From: Chlorops oryzae
Lineage: Eukaryota; Arthropoda; Insecta; Diptera; Chloropidae
Direction of reading: 5' to 3'
Length of the DNA: 64,000 nucleotides
Assembly (NCBI GenBank): GCA_020466095.1
Contig: CM035806.1
Coordinates: forward strand, 52,635,812-52,699,811
Part shown: one piece after another, positions 62,372 to 64,000 of the stretch
Position numbering within the stretch: the first letter of the stretch is position 1
How the letters are laid out: each line of letters starts with the position of its first letter
Program-made: the position numbers and the translations under genes
The notes under the pieces: generated by a model
What the model saw: only the letters and a program-made list of their open reading frames with translations
The model's database searches: none
Told to the model about the DNA's origin: nothing

Positions 62372-62933
62372 ATTTTTACTGTTTTTTCAATAACAAATTA
62401 CAAAATACTTTATTTGTCCCTCCGTCTCATTGAAATCTCTTGCAGGAGCAATCCTTTCAATGAGCTTCTATTGTCCTTACAGTGTCTACAGTGGCGTGTC
62501 CAGAGAAAGAGTGCTTTGATAGTGCTTATATTTTCCACAGTGGTATATTGAACAATTATAAGATATTAACCCGAAATTTTTTTTTTTTTGGGTGGGGGGG
62601 GGGGTGCTAGAGGAAGTTTAGAGAGTTATGGACCAAAAACCAAAAAAATCCGAGAAAATCATGGCGTCCGATTTGGATGAAACTTTATATATAGAATAAG
62701 TGAAAATTTCGAAGAACATTCCTTTTTTATATAAGTATAGAAGAAGTTGTGTGTCTTTGTCGGATATTTTATTGTAAGGTTCGCCTGACTATAACACCCT
62801 TATTTGTTTTTAAATGCTTTAGGGAATCTTATTGTAATCAAGCCTATTTCACTTTGTGTGTGTGTGTGTGTGTGAAAAAATTGGACAAAGTTGATTTATT
62901 TTAAATAAAATCCGACGAAAATATATATGCACT
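62372..62933. other. Spacer with R850 end fragment
   Basis: Contains a poly(T)/poly(G) run near 62578-62603, the last 70 bases of R850 at 62742-62811 (GTCTTTGTCGGATATTTTAT then GGTTCGCCTGACTATAACAC) and a (GT)n at 62855-62874. Confidence 0.6.
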
Positions 62934-63799
62934 GAGATGCATCTTCGAACTTCTATAAATGATCATACTTAACATCGGTAGCTTGAGATGACTGGAATGC
63001 CTTTAAACTGCAGTACAATCACCAAATGACTCAAAGTACACACATTGTATTTAAAGCAAAACGAAATAGCAGAAAAAAAGATATAAAAATATAAAAAATA
63101 GAAAAAAGTAGAAAAAATCGTAATTCTTAATAATAGCAACAGCCTTGGTGAGCGCTCAGTTTAGATTTTTCAAAAATAATCGATTTAATAACAGTAAAAA
63201 AGTTGGAAAAAACGATGACATCCCGCGCCGCGCATCTTTAAGTAGTGCATCACGTTCTTCTCTTCTCTCCCCATCGATTGTGGCCCGTGGCCCGTGGCCC
63301 AGTGCCGTGCCATGCCGCTCGACTCATAACAGCCAGATACGAATGGAGTACGAGTATTTACATAAATGTCAGCGCGAATTTCGAAGATACATATCCAGAT
63401 AGACATACTGACACACATCCACACAAACACACACACACACACACAGCTACAGATACCGATACCGATATTGATACTCAGTGCAATTAAGATGCAATTGCCA
63501 TCGCGATTTTATTGATGATAAATTTTATGCGCATTTTAATCTTTGAAATTCATCGTTTACGAGTAAATTACATGAAAATGTTTTTGGAGCACAATTTCAA
63601 CCCACAGAGACCCGCTGAGGATTTGCGGACGGAAGGGGAAATCAATCGAACTTGTAGCAAATAACCCAACAAATTGACTGTAATCGGATCGGATTATTGT
63701 CAAAAAAAAAAAAAAATAACCAACGAATTAACATGGCCCCTTGATGTGTTTGACGAGAATCTACGCAGTCATAAATTACTTCCTCGCTATAAAGTTCAT
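62934..63799. repeat. 866-bp duplicated block, copy 2
   Basis: Second copy of 46830-47695. Differences: GACATGACTGG to GAGATGACTGG, TAGATATTTC to TAGATTTTTC, TTTCGCAGATAC to TTTCGAAGATAC. Identity ends abruptly at both sides with unrelated flanks, in direct orientation. Confidence 0.9.
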
Positions 63800-64000
63800 C
63801 ATTTTTTTTTTTATTTTGCCTCTCATCGCACATGTTATGTGTGCTTTTTTTTAAACTTTTTTACTCAACCGAAAGTGAGGTAATAAGCAAAACTGGAATA
63901 CACTGAAATTTTGTTTTAAATTTTAGTGAAAAATTTTCGCAGTGGAAAATTAAAAAAATTTTTTTTTATGCCTTATGTTATAAACTATCAGTAACCATAT
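63800..64000. other. Right edge, AT-rich
   Basis: AT-rich sequence up to the window end. No feature supported. Confidence 0.35.

Overview
This window is nuclear DNA from a higher dipteran with a large, repeat-rich, AT-rich genome. It has short GT-AG introns inside genes and long transposon-filled spacers. A tephritid-like fruit fly would fit, but I infer that only from gene content and repeat style. There are no operons, bacterial signals, CRISPR arrays or recognisable tRNA/rRNA genes. Four genes can be supported well. (1) 799-3772, minus strand: ten exons of a Na+/H+ exchanger (Nhe2-like). All splice phases agree, and the gene runs off the left edge through an intron full of a 12-bp satellite. 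(2) 11712-15619, minus: a very glycine-rich RR-1 cuticular protein resembling Drosophila Cpr47Ef, with a candidate three-codon first exon. (3) 32629-36491 and (4) 60832-62226, both plus: two troponin C paralogues, fully reconstructed exon by exon, with homologous 3'UTR tails. A TpnC47D/Cpr47Ef-like pairing suggests the Drosophila 47D-E neighbourhood (inference from memory). A fifth, unrecognised two-exon gene for a small membrane or secreted protein (114 aa) is proposed at 17325-17831. The rest is mostly mobile elements, many nested. A non-coding repeat of about 0.85 kb (called R850 here) occurs as two near-complete copies (7907-8754, 58360-59218), one at 5221-6107, three split by other insertions (34340-36057, 49300-50468, 55921-57623) and end fragments. 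A Transib element (53595-54837) has CACAGTG termini like the RAG signal heptamer, a perfect CGCCG target duplication, and a transposase C-terminus that resembles the end of RAG1. A second family has CAC.GAGAAAA-type ends and mostly TA duplications (21424-22992, 25927-27691, 31275-32182, 34611-35252); members carry a SAM-like ORF and a transposase-like ORF I cannot assign to a known superfamily. There are also hAT MITEs, TTAA (piggyBac-type) MITEs, TA-flanked Tc1/mariner-type MITEs, and a decayed composite of MADF and hAT ORFs arranged as two diverged tandem units (38.1-43.4 kb). An 866-bp block (46830-47695) is repeated at 62934-63799 with only three mismatches. Taken together, these are muscle (troponin C), cuticle and ion-transport genes with no functional coupling, embedded in transposon debris. 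The most distinctive content is the Transib insertion, the layered transposon nests and the unassigned element family.
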